From contig CM067354.1 of assembly GCA_034190875.2 (NCBI GenBank), positions 53,483,335 to 53,547,334 of the forward strand: a stretch of 64,000 nucleotides of DNA, read 5' to 3'. Each line of letters starts with the position of its first letter. Position 1 is the first letter of the stretch. The position numbers and the translations under genes are program-made. Shown piece by piece: positions 9,880-21,392 of the stretch. Origin of the DNA: Urechis unicinctus. Taxonomy: Eukaryota; Annelida; Polychaeta; Xenopneusta; Urechidae. The notes below the pieces were generated by a model, which did no database searches, was not told where the DNA came from, and was given only the letters and a program-made list of their open reading frames with translations.

Positions 9880-11720
9880 ATTTGTGTAATGCTAGTTCGA
9901 AACTGTCAACATACTTTTTGCCAGAATATGAGCAACATCGTAATAATGTATACCTTCTTAATGCAAATATTCCATTCACAACCTGTCCACTGAGACAAAT
10001 TGGGATTTCCCGGTTGATTGTCTTCGTCGGCGTCATTTGGCGCATTTGAATAAAGCAGACATTACCGTAAAAGTGCATTTAAAAGAGCATAATTGTGTGA
10101 TCCTTAGAGAGGTTAAGAATACCTTGGTCTGCGTATGCTGCCAAAAGCTGGAACACTGCAATAAATATTTCCAAATGTAATGCGGTGCGAAGCTTGATTA
10201 AAAGAAATATAATAGCTAACGCCGTTTAACAGGTCACAACGTCCAATAGCCAAATCAACATATTGTAAACAAAATCATTTATTTGGTCGTCGCCAAGATA
10301 AACACAATAAAACCTTGACGATTCGTCGCCAAGATTTGAGCATCAATTGCACAGATGTTGCGTGTGTAAACATGCATTCTTAGTGTTTGTTCTTAGTTCG
10401 GAGTGCTCGTTAAAAGCTTTTGAATGGTCAGCTCCGAATAAGTATTTTTACTTACAATCTTATTAATCGAAGAGATGTGATTAAGCGTGGCTGGGTAATT
10501 ACTGGAAAATATTCCGATCACACATACATCTCTTTGCTGGTTATGCTTGCTATATAATATTCTGGTGACGAGCACGCATTAAAGTCTTCCCTTCTCCTGA
10601 AGTGACGTTCCTCTATATTTAGCATCAACGTACCTACTAGCATCTATAAATGCCTATCCTTCTTGACCAGCTCGTCCAACGCAAGCACATCTAACTTAAT
10701 GTACAGTGATGTGCAGCTCAAAAGCCTCAGATATAAAGCATGATTCAACTCAGGGATGCTGTATTGTTCTATACGTTACCATTTTCCGGTATGTTGCAGT
10801 GATTTGATTAATTACTTGTGGAGATCCCCGTTCACATTACCAATCGTTCGCTGCCTGATACCAGGTAAATTACATGAATCCATTCACGAACGTAATGTCA
10901 TATGTCATCCGTAAATGGGATTGTTATATGAGACATTACATGGCGTATTTTAACTATGGCTGAAAGGCATATCATGCTGATGGGACAGCTCGGCCCCAAA
11001 TCCCACATTTCAAATATCAAATACGAACCAAAACTTTGATTACTCTCAACCCTGAATTGAATATTTGTGTACCGTCGCTATTAATCGAATTGTAATAAAA
11101 TTCTTAATAATCTCAGTATCAATACAACCTCCAAAGGTATTACGACAAAGCCATTGTGATTTATTGAATTGATGAAGATAGGCTCAAACAGTCGGGGCAC
11201 TAAGCTGGCGGGTTTTGTCAGTCTGCATTAATTGCATAATGACTGAGTGAAGGGCATATGATCCATGAGGCTAAAGTTCAGTGCGACTCAAACTCAAATG
11301 ACCAAACATACAAACACAGAAGGGTGGTGGTATCTCGCAGCAAGACTGCCCCATGACCAGTAATTTTTCGTCCTATAAATCAGCGAGGCAATTCAGAGCG
11401 TATATGTATTTAATACATACATATACGCCCTGAATTGCCTCGTTTTAGTTATAATACTATTATTCCCGTTGAGATCAATGCAATATTGATGCGTATTCAC
11501 ATTACAAGATTAATTGTAAATGTTACCATTCATTTGTAATGCATGGTTAAAATGAAGTCCATAAATATCGACATCGCAATAGCATTAGCGGTGACGTATA
11601 TTATTGCGTCAGCTTGTTGCACAGCATCATCTGTCATGGTATTATGACGCGGTTTCTGATTGGATAATGGGTTGCATGAGACAAGTCGACCTTACACTAC
11701 GATACATCTTTTGTGGGAGA
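9880..11720. repeat. Blocks m13, m14 and m15 (arm A)
   Basis: m13 (9,900-10,080) recurs at 20,345-20,525, 28,530-28,705 and 53,000-53,175. m14 (10,063-10,420) recurs at 28,690-29,040 and 55,725-56,070. m15 (11,320-11,715, anchor caagactgcccc at 11,341) recurs at 29,921, 56,519 and 62,487. The stretch 10,420-11,320 is matched only by arm B. Arm A alone has about 48 bp at 11,165-11,212. Confidence 0.8.
11384..11442. repeat. Near-perfect 59 bp palindrome
   Basis: cgaggcaattcagagcgtat and its continuation are followed by their own reverse complement, with two small differences (one G/A, one extra gtat). The stem could be about 27 bp with almost no loop. The matching place in arm B (about 29,970-29,985) is collapsed, and the older copy at 62,525-62,560 shows the left arm only. 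Confidence 0.9.
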
Positions 11721-11724
11721 TAGA

Positions 11725-14530
11725 TATGTACATGTAGTGAATGCAACATCATTGATTATGCAGTACTTATCATTATAACCGTCGAGATGTTTATAGTTAG
11801 CGTTATGTATATTGCGATGCTTCTGCTTACGCCATATCCGATGCTAAATGTTTGATTTAATTCCACGTATATTCAGTTCCCTCCTTCCAATGATCTAATT
11901 GATCGTTTGAAGAAGCTATCGGTATGTACGAGATTGCTTTGCCAGTCAAATCGGCGTTCACCATTATATTCAAAAACATAGAATCTAATAACTTCCGGAT
12001 AACTGCTGTAACTAAGCGACAAGTTAAAACATATTTCTTCCTCCAATATGACATTTGGACACGCCCACAATTAAGGCATTAAACTCATTTCTCGATCAAA
12101 TTGCTCAGGAGTACTGATTTTGTTTCTAAGGCTTTTGTACATTATTGACGATGCAATTGAATAACATGTGTTATGCTGTGAAGAGGTATTGTCAAGCAGA
12201 ATCACGATTTCAACTGGAAGCCGAAGTTGCGAAGTTCCGCCAAAAGAGGCTAATCTTATACTTACAGAAAGCATATACGACCCATGGATCGAAGTGCACC
12301 GTCACCAGCGATTTTTACGGATAAGGTGTTAAGCGCAAATTTGTATAGGAGTCTACAGTACGATCAATGCAACAAAGTAAATGGGTTATATAGAAATGCT
12401 GAGCGCGTGTATAATATACCTTATTCAACAATGTACGCCTCCATGTATGATACACCGATAAAAGTGGATTTCCGTCGGATATGAGCTGTGTTTTATCGTT
12501 GTAACCATTGGACACACATTTCATCCAGAATACTCTTTATTAAGTAGAGGTCGATAAACAATGGCACGGTTAATCTATTATAATGCGTTCAAAGGAAAAC
12601 ATTTATATGAGAAAACGTTCGACTGTCGCTGATGCATTTCGAGCGGCACGACATTAGCCATAAAGGCCTAAATCAAAAAATATTTAGCTTAAGATCGCAA
12701 GTATATTGATTCATAATACCGTAGTGCATATAAGATGAGTACCTGTGATAAATAACGTTCAAAGAAAGCTGCTCCTGTGACTAACGTTTAATATTCGTTT
12801 GCGAACAAATCATTTACGCTGTTTTAAAGATGCATTTTTCAACTTGTTCAAGACAGGTATTGCATGCATTTGGCAACATCGCATCGCGATCATGCACTTT
12901 CACCCTTGCACCCTGCCGTCTCAACTAGAGATTCAATTAGCATTAAAAACAGACAGCAAATACTTCACTTATTTACTTTACCTTCATCATAACAACAAAG
13001 ATGTCTTACATTTTGGCTGTTATAACTATACGTCGGCCATTCGGCAGCTTTTGACTGAATGTCATGTTGGCACGAAGTGAGGTATCGACTGTAACTAGCA
13101 TTCGGACAGCTTGATGTCCATAACCGTTTAGCCATCTGCATCATAGATGTCCGAAAACATTATAAATACACCTTCAGTTAAATTATCCTGCTATTTCCTT
13201 TTTGATTGGATAATAGCTAAGTTGATATAAACTGTGCCGAGTTATATCGCTAGTCCTGGCGTATCTACGGAGCACATATACAGTACGACACACATGTTTT
13301 ATTAATCAGTCGGTTGGAATGCACACCACACCGATAGGATCATATTTTAACAGTGGGAGCACAACAGTAAGATTAGAAATGCTTAGTTATCACGGATTGC
13401 ATTATAACCTCACATTGGGAGCCATTTATGCCATTCTTGTAGAAGAGCCCCTCAAATCAGTTAATTCGTTACTTGATTAATTAACTACGACGATTAACAA
13501 ATAAGTGCAGTCTTCTAAGTGCATAATTCGGCCTGGGGTACAGTTCTGGTTGCAAAGGGTTCTGTATCCTACTTAGTAGTTTAATGACATCCTTAAACAC
13601 TCTGTGATTATAAAACTTGCGATTTTGCATTTGTGAAGCAGTGCTTGATATAAGCATCTGACTTATATCTTTGCGCTACGACAGTCAATAATGGAAAGCT
13701 CTTACGATATTATGCGCTTTACTAGCAAAGTATTTGTTGCTGATTAGCTTGCACTACTTCATCATCGGTTTGAAGCCAGCTACAAGTCATCAAATTTATC
13801 AACAGACACTTTGTCCAATGCTGTGTAAGGCATGCCAAAATGATATCATTAAGTACTATTCAGCGACTAATGGCGAAAGTGCGTTCTGAATGCAATCACA
13901 TAAAGAGGATTCTTGAAATATATTATCTACAGGTGGTCAACTAGACGTAGGAAAGAAAAAGAAGCTAGTGATACATCATTTTGTTTTAAGACACCTGTCA
14001 TCGTGCGCAGTTATGCTATATTACTAGGACCCGTACCCGGCGGTGCCAATACATCATGACAAATAATAAATACGCTCTTGAAATCTTTGCTGATCACCAA
14101 GTCCATTTGCCTCTACATTTGTGCAACATAAAGCTAGAAAGGCTTTGGTTTGTCATACTATAAGTACGTCCGGCTAATCGAGGGCGAATAAATTTGTAAG
14201 ATTTGCACGTAACGAGCTGAATTTATGCATAATAAAGCATGAGTGATTATCAGTTTGTTAAATGTTGCGTTTCGGCGTTTACAATATCCTTTTTCCAAAT
14301 TTATCGATGCATGCTACATTTTGGAGAAACAATAGCGACATCATCTTATGGGCCCATAGTTGTGAATGCACATGGCAAATATACCAAAATTATTGCTTGA
14401 CTCTAATGGCACCCGAGTGCTCCTATTAACTGCAAAATATGGTGTATTTAATAATGATGTCACGTACCGGATAGCAAATCAAATTTATACAGGGATCATC
14501 TTGTTGGCGGTCAATTTAGTTAAATGCACT
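11725..14530. repeat. Blocks m16, m17, m18, m19 and m3 (arm A)
   Basis: m16 (11,725-12,070; ttgaagaagctatcggt near 11,906) recurs at 30,260, 40,020 and 48,565. m17 (12,085-13,480) recurs at 30,620 and 48,970, with a fragment at 58,690. m18 (13,495-13,790) recurs at 31,680 and 49,980. m19 (13,790-14,250) was seen only in arms A and B. m3 (14,265-14,525) recurs at 32,450, 61,395 and partly 60,315. No frame longer than about 93 codons; nothing recognisable. Confidence 0.8.
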
Positions 14531-15050
14531 AGGTGAGAGGCACATCATTTATTAAGGACCATCTCAAATAAATTGGCCACACTGTTGCTGTAATGTCTCC
14601 ATAGTCATCTTAATCACTCAATTGGCATACTGACGGCCCTCGAGGAATGCTTCTAATATATGTAGATGGTCAATGCGGTACTCTATCTAAAATATAGACG
14701 ATAACCGCTCACTCATTCGTATTTGTTTATGATGAGCCCGGCTGATGGAATGAAGGGGATGTACAACAGCGATTCAATTTGCATGCATAACCTTTTGGAT
14801 GTAAACAAAGACTTTGGAATGTGGTTAATCTATAAAGAGACAGATGCATCAAGTTGGTTCCATCATATGAGTTGTAATAGGGTTATCTCCAGTCAACTCA
14901 TATATCTCTACTGATTATGGTATAAAAAGCAGGCATCTATCCAAGCAATGTTTACCTAGTGCCGTAGCAATGTTTGAACACGTCTCACATTATGCGTATA
15001 ATGCAAGTAGGTTTGTAAACACAAATAACAATGACAGTTTAAAATAGAAT

Positions 15051-18000
15051 ATTTGTCATTTCAAACTGGGTTTTAATATGCGGTTTGCCCAAGATTGCAT
15101 CAATAGCATCCTTTCCCCCACTGTTTCCTATATCTATCTAGTGATATAAGAAATTTGGCCGGTTGCGTGTGAAAAGCTTTCCTCAACTTGAGACGCAACT
15201 GTTCCGTAAAAGAAACAGCTGACGTGCATGATGATAGTGGCGTGGTTGACTGGAACTTCGACATGCACGCGTAGCTTTGTTGAGCCCTCCTTGGTAAGAT
15301 ATTTCAGTCGGGCGGCGATGATAAGGATAGGTGCTGAGGTGGATAGATCCAGATATCTTAATTTCCTTCCACAGAGTTTATACATTTATAACAAGTTCGA
15401 TTATGTGATGCTGAATTTACGAAACTAATTTTTCTGGCTTGAATGCGGTGGTGCAGGCATTCATCCCAACTGCAAACATGTATAGGGAGCATGTTAACAG
15501 ATATTGATTGAACTATTCATCTAGATAATGATACTTGTTTACTATTAACAACTTCATCTGACCGCAACATAAGTGACACATTATAATTAAATAATACAAA
15601 GGCCGAACGTTTAACACAGGGTCTGGTAATGGAGCATCCAATCCCATCCTATGGCAATGTGATAATTGATAAACCAATTCAGATTCTCATTCAGAAGCGT
15701 TCGACGCAATTTGAACGCCTATTGATGATACCTAGTAGAGAAAAATATCGACTCAATTTGACAGCTCACGGTTCTCTTGAACAAACAGCATTTCCTCGTG
15801 TTTTCATATCGGCATTTTTATTAGATAGTTAAGTGACAGATACATGAAGAACATAACTAATGAGTATTAAATGAATAGATAATATATTATTGGAGTAGGA
15901 ATCGAGATTCTGATTTCAACAATCATACTAAATGGAATTTAAATGGTTACTTGCTATATAGATTATGCCAGCTATTAGGTTTATCATATCCACAATTGAC
16001 ACATTAATAACACAATCAATGCTCTGCATAACAAGACTCATTTATCCGGCGCCTGTCTACCTCAGAAAAAGTAATTAATACTCATGGTAACCCGCCATTG
16101 TATTATCCAAGATTCACCTATGCGTGGATCTTCGTAAGAGTGCATCAATCAGCGCCTGTCTATCTCAAATAAAGAGTTTGATGCTCATGGGAACTAATCA
16201 TTGGATAAGCCCATCTCTATCTTTGAAGAGGTCTTTCCTTTCAAATGCATGTATGATGCATTTATGGCGTCTGGTGCTGCACCGACGCTACTTGATGTTA
16301 TTTACGTGTTTTGTTGATCAGATAGCACGTTGTCTACCAGCGGATATTGGAATTCCAACTGCATATTTGACGTCATCGACTGTGTAAGGCAATCACAACT
16401 GGTGATTTTCAGATGAATATCTTCATGTTTAAATTAGGCTTTTATGTATTTTAGCTGGGCTGTTTCCATGTGTATCTGAAACCGGAACATCCCTTTTCGA
16501 TTGCAAATAAAACCAGTTTTGTCATAGGCTAGATTGGCTTCAGGTGTTGTGTTGCTAAGTTCACATCTCCCTATTTGTGAGTAATAGTTCACCGCAATTG
16601 CGCCAAATTCAAAATAAAGTTGGTGTTGCTTGGATGTTGTTATATGACAATATGCAGCCCTTGTTTACCTGCAAGAGCTACCATATATAACCTGCTACCT
16701 CACCATTGGCGCAGTAATTATGCAGAATGACATCGCGAGCGGCTAGAAATCATTCATCAAATAGTTCTTGCATGGTTATCTTATATGTCTAGAGATATGC
16801 ATAGCTACAACGAGGTCGGTACTCAAATATGTTGATGCTTAATAAACCAACTCTCCATGCTTTTAGCTTTTAGTAGACAGATAATGTCATCTTACCAGTT
16901 GATATACTAGAACGGCGTATTAGTACTTAATTGATTAAAACGAACATATCCTCAGCATCAAGCTCAATAAGAAACGTGTCGTATTGTTCTTCATTCGCAA
17001 ATCCGATAATAAATGTACATTCCCAGATGAAAATATTTATACTAATAATAACCCATCATGAATTTTCCTTCCTTTAAAAGCCAGAACTCCTATTCGTCGG
17101 CGTCCGTCTCTCGTAGATGACGGGATTGATATTCATGGTGAATCATCGATGCATCAGCCCCGCACAATCTATGCTGCATTTGTTCCTGTTAAATGGAAGT
17201 GTGCCCCTTCTGTCTGTTGCTGCGCTGGCGCAACTTAATTTTATTCACTGATCACTAATTGTGTATGTATAAAAGTAGACATCGAAGTGTATATTAATGT
17301 GTGTAATATGTTTGTAACTAAATCAATGTTATGACATATAAAGGTCAAGGCTTTGCCCTACAAATTTCTTGGAAAACACATCACACCTGAATTTCGGAGC
17401 TGGTAAAAACGTTTGCGTTCAGCATAAAGTGCGCTTCAAGAGAGCCAAGTACTTTGGGAACAACTTAAAACTTAACATGGTATGTGTTGATTCTACAATA
17501 TTGGCTTGGCAGCGGTAGCACCAACTTGAGCCCCCTCCATCCCATAATTACCAAGGTATCCAAAGCCATCAAGTGGCCTGAACAAGTGATTAGTGAAATG
17601 TCGATTCATATCATACTGAAAGTACAGGGTTGTGGAACAATCCTTGACATTTGATTATTGATATGATTCAACATTGTTTTCTTTACACAAAACGAGCTCT
17701 GTAATGATTGAAAATAGAATGCGTGATTTCACTATATATATCAAAATATGACATTGAGATGGTTTTAAGATTATTTTTTAATGTTGTTGTTTGTATGTAC
17801 GCGTAATTATTTATGTTTCATCTGATATAATTTTGAATTCGCATCTGGCCTTTTACCACTAGCTCAACCTTGGCTTAATTGCTTCCTTCGTAGCCAATGC
17901 TACCATAGAATTAATCATGATCGCTTAAGGATGAGGGTCAAACCTATTTTATGCCAACAACGTTGACTATATCTAACTGTTAGCTGACTGATGCTCAATA

Positions 18001-20340
18001 AGTCAATTTGCATACCGAATTGTATGGTTCAAGTAACTACATGCTACCGCTGTAGAGCCAATTAAAGTGAAACTTGTGGTCTTGATGTGGGCATTAAGTG
18101 TAAAGCCTAAGATGGATAAATGTATCCCTCTAAATGATTACTTGTAAAGGATACATGTTACAAGCTAGCCGTGCACGCACCAGAAAGTGTTAAGCATTTG
18201 AGAGAGTAATTTGATTAAAAAGCGGTTGCATTGAAAATGCCGCCGTGATCGCCATTGTATATCCAAGTTCTTAGGTTGCAATATATTATTAGATTAAGGT
18301 TGCAGTCGGCATATGAACGTGTTAACTAGACGACAGGATGACAGTACATCGCTTAAACAACAACACGTCCTATTGCATCAGGCAACGTGGATTAGAAATG
18401 CATAACACAAATTACATACCGTATATATTTGGCAAATGGTATTTGAAGGGCATACCTGTGGTTGCATAAAATACAATGATATATGTTTCATTGTTGGAGC
18501 GTGTGGCACATTCAATGCCTTATTCACACAATGTTTCAGACGGTATAACTGCATTATTTATATTTGATATGATTGCATCATATTATAGCATTTACAAAAT
18601 AGAAGGGTAAGATTAAAGTAACTTTGATGTTTTGGATACCAGATCTAAATTTTACTTCCAATGCTCTCCTGCAAATACCCCAATCAACATTCACCCATAC
18701 CTCTTCATAATCTGACGGCTGGTGTCCATAGACCCTAATCAAGCTTTCACCATATTCCCCATGACCACCCACGCTAGGTAACGCCAAGAGAAATTGGATC
18801 GACAAGCTGCTGATGAATATTTTCAGGACGTTCTAGTTTCCAGAATTGACATATCAGTCACTTATCTGGATTCGAGGGACACGAATCTATCCACCCCTGA
18901 TAACTCACTAAAGATAACAAGAATCTAATTGTTTCCAACGCTGTCAATATAAAACATTAACTGCACTCCTTGTTAAGAGTATATAACGTGATCATATTTT
19001 ATCAAGCATTGCATATAATGCTCATTAGTAATAAACCCGATTTCCTGCTGTTTAAATCATGCGTTCAACGGTAGCCGCCCACTCAAAGGCCACGAGACAT
19101 CGTGATTTGTTAGCGTCCGGATACATCGCCTGAACGCCTATCCTTGTGTGTTGAAGGGATCACGCTAATTAAATAGCATCTAGTCTAACATACAACACAT
19201 GGTCTAGCAATGGAACATCCAAACCGTTGCTGTTGTTATTTTATAACTGTAAAACCAAGTCCAATTCTGATTTAGCAGCGTGTGTAGAAATTGGAATGCC
19301 CTTCCACGACACCCAGGGGAGAATTATATCTTCTCCATTTGACAGCTCATGGTTCTCTGCAACACACTGCCTCGTGTTGTCGCATTGTATTCGAGAAGGA
19401 CCAATTGTCATTCATAACGCCAGTAATAGGGTACATTATAGGCACAATTATCATCACTTTTACGTCGCTTATATTCAGATCAACGATGTTTTGCAGATAA
19501 CGCACTTACACTTTAGTACTCTATGTTTTGTAATATGGTGAATGAAGAGCACAATGATACTTGATGTACACAGACACCTCGATCAACATTTGCACGCAAA
19601 GCCTTAATTTTTTCTGCACCTGTCTATCGATGATAAGATACTCAATACATATGATAACCAATTGGTGGATATTCAATAATTCATATATGGGAGAGTTACC
19701 CTTCCTTTGCAAGGAAACACTCCTTAAAGTCGACGCCTGTCTATCTTAGATAAAGATATGGATGCTCATGGTAACTCATCCTTCGATTAGCTTAACACTA
19801 TCTAAACTGTAGATTCTCCTTCCAAGTGGATGCATGTCGCTTTTAAAGGGTCTGGTGCCGCATTGACGCTACTTGACGCTGGTCACTCATCACATTGATC
19901 CGACAGCATGTGGTGTACTAGTGCACATGGGTTGTTTTACAGCATATCAAAAGTAGTCGACTGACTGTTCGAAGTGAACGAGGATATGTAGACGAACAGA
20001 CCTATGTGTGGTAGGTTTTCTCCCGTTTGGATCTGTTATCACGACTGCTAGTGAATAAGTTGCCAATAACTCACGTCGTGCGGAATATTTTATATTAGTG
20101 TCAGCAGATGCCAACTGATTGGTGAAGCAAACTCTCCTTAGGAACAGTTTTAATACAGACTATGGTCAAGATGCTATGTGCAAAACGGAAATCACTTTAT
20201 GGTTTTCAAGTCACAATACACTCAGTATAAAGCTCATTTATTTTTATATATCGTTTTCATACAGTCGAATGAGAATATTTTTCTCTAATTACTATTTACC
20301 AAACGCATCCAAAATCACACCTAGTACTCCAACTTGTTGA
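15051..20340. repeat. Older partial unit: m6, m7, m8/m9, m11, m12, m12b, second m7-m9, m12c
   Basis: Compared with 33,231-36,850 the divergence jumps to roughly 11% just after 15,050, and higher later. It contains m6 (15,285), m7 (15,595), m8/m9 (16,035-16,385), another core variant (17,095), m12 (17,310), m12b (17,840-19,060, anchor tgtggtcttgatg at 18,075), a second m7-m9 set (19,180-19,955) and m12c (19,960-20,340). The same series, with different gaps, occurs at 41,275-45,160 and 50,330-52,600. No gene is supported; the frames seen are short and not conserved. Confidence 0.8.
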
Positions 20341-21392
20341 TAATGTATTTAGCCAGATACCCTTTGCCACAATATAAGCAACATCGTAATCATGTACACG
20401 TTCTTAATGCAAACACTCTTTTCCCACCGAGACACATTGTGATTTCCTGGTTGATTGTCTCCGTCATTCGGCGCATGTGCATAAAGCAGCCAGTACCATC
20501 TAAGTGCATTACAAAGGTGTGCAGAATCGATACACCCAATACATGCCATCGGTTTGTTTTACAATAAATCTCACTCGATCGTCCTCTTATTGTGTGGAGC
20601 AAACAATTAAAACACTGTTTTTGATAGTCCATGTGGGTAGCTTCTCAATATAACTGTTTTGTGCAGTCTGACAGATCCATTACGGGCGGAATATTGAAAC
20701 AGGTTTTATACTAAAATAGGCAGATGCACTAAACAAATGTGCAGCTACCTGAGTGATTCATTTTCACGGAGTTTTTTATGCATAATCTCGGTGTCATTTG
20801 AGCACCAACCCCTGATATATTGATACATTGCCTTGGCCATAAGCATTATTTACTTGAATGTATGAATAGATGAGGCTCGTCAAATCACACTCCAAATAGG
20901 ATCCAGATATCTTCTATATCTTATTGCAGACGATGATTATGTATTAGGATGCCTGCGATGAATATCTGCGACTGGGTATTAGCAATAAGCCAGTCAATGC
21001 AGGCTCGAATTGAATAAAATGATTAGCAAAATAAGATATCTCAACCCTTTCACGTCAGATAGACACCAGCTATCGATATTAGCTACCCAGTTGCCTTCCC
21101 TTTTCTCGGTAGTTATTAGTAGACAGGTTGTATCGCTTGCAATGGAATGATAGACAAGTAATTTGTTGTTGGTTAATGAATAGACTGATACATATAGGAA
21201 ATGCATAAACATATTATATCAAGACGAGCTTTATATTACAAGATATGATGACGCATTTGGCGCTCCGTTTCGCAAAAGGTTGTAACACGGTTGTGCAATA
21301 AGTGTTAAGACCCTATTTAGTAACGCGTTACTCATTTACATTATCCTGCGGTTATTTTGGTTTTCTAGTGCTTATCTTGCTTCCTGTAAAAG
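20341..21392. repeat. Block m13 copy followed by unmatched sequence
   Basis: 20,345-20,525 is an m13 copy (compare 9,900-10,080). From about 20,530 to 21,392 I found no partner in the window and no recognisable gene. The boundary at 21,392/21,393 is the start of arm B. Confidence 0.6.

Larger units (their letters stand above)
1..15050. repeat. Arm A of a recent long direct duplication (partner 21,393-33,230)
   Basis: The sequence from base 1 matches 21,393 onward nearly base for base, and the match runs to about 15,050 / 33,230. Two hand-aligned stretches (14,270-14,530 and 14,790-15,050) each differ from arm B at about 7 of 260 positions. Arm A carries a 2.86 kb insert at 211-3,070 that arm B lacks, plus smaller private segments. 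The left edge may lie outside the window. The duplicated sequence itself contains older repeat blocks, so this is a repeat of repeats. I see no gene in it apart from the LINE remnant. Confidence 0.93.

Noticed and set aside
18578..18805. Minus-strand frame (MSIQFLLALPSVGG...) conserved without gaps at 43,580-43,771
   Set aside because: Hand count over about 187 bp gave 26 base differences and about 17 amino-acid changes, so most changes alter the protein. The copies at about 35,360 and 51,000 break the frame. This is ordinary repeat similarity, not a selected gene.
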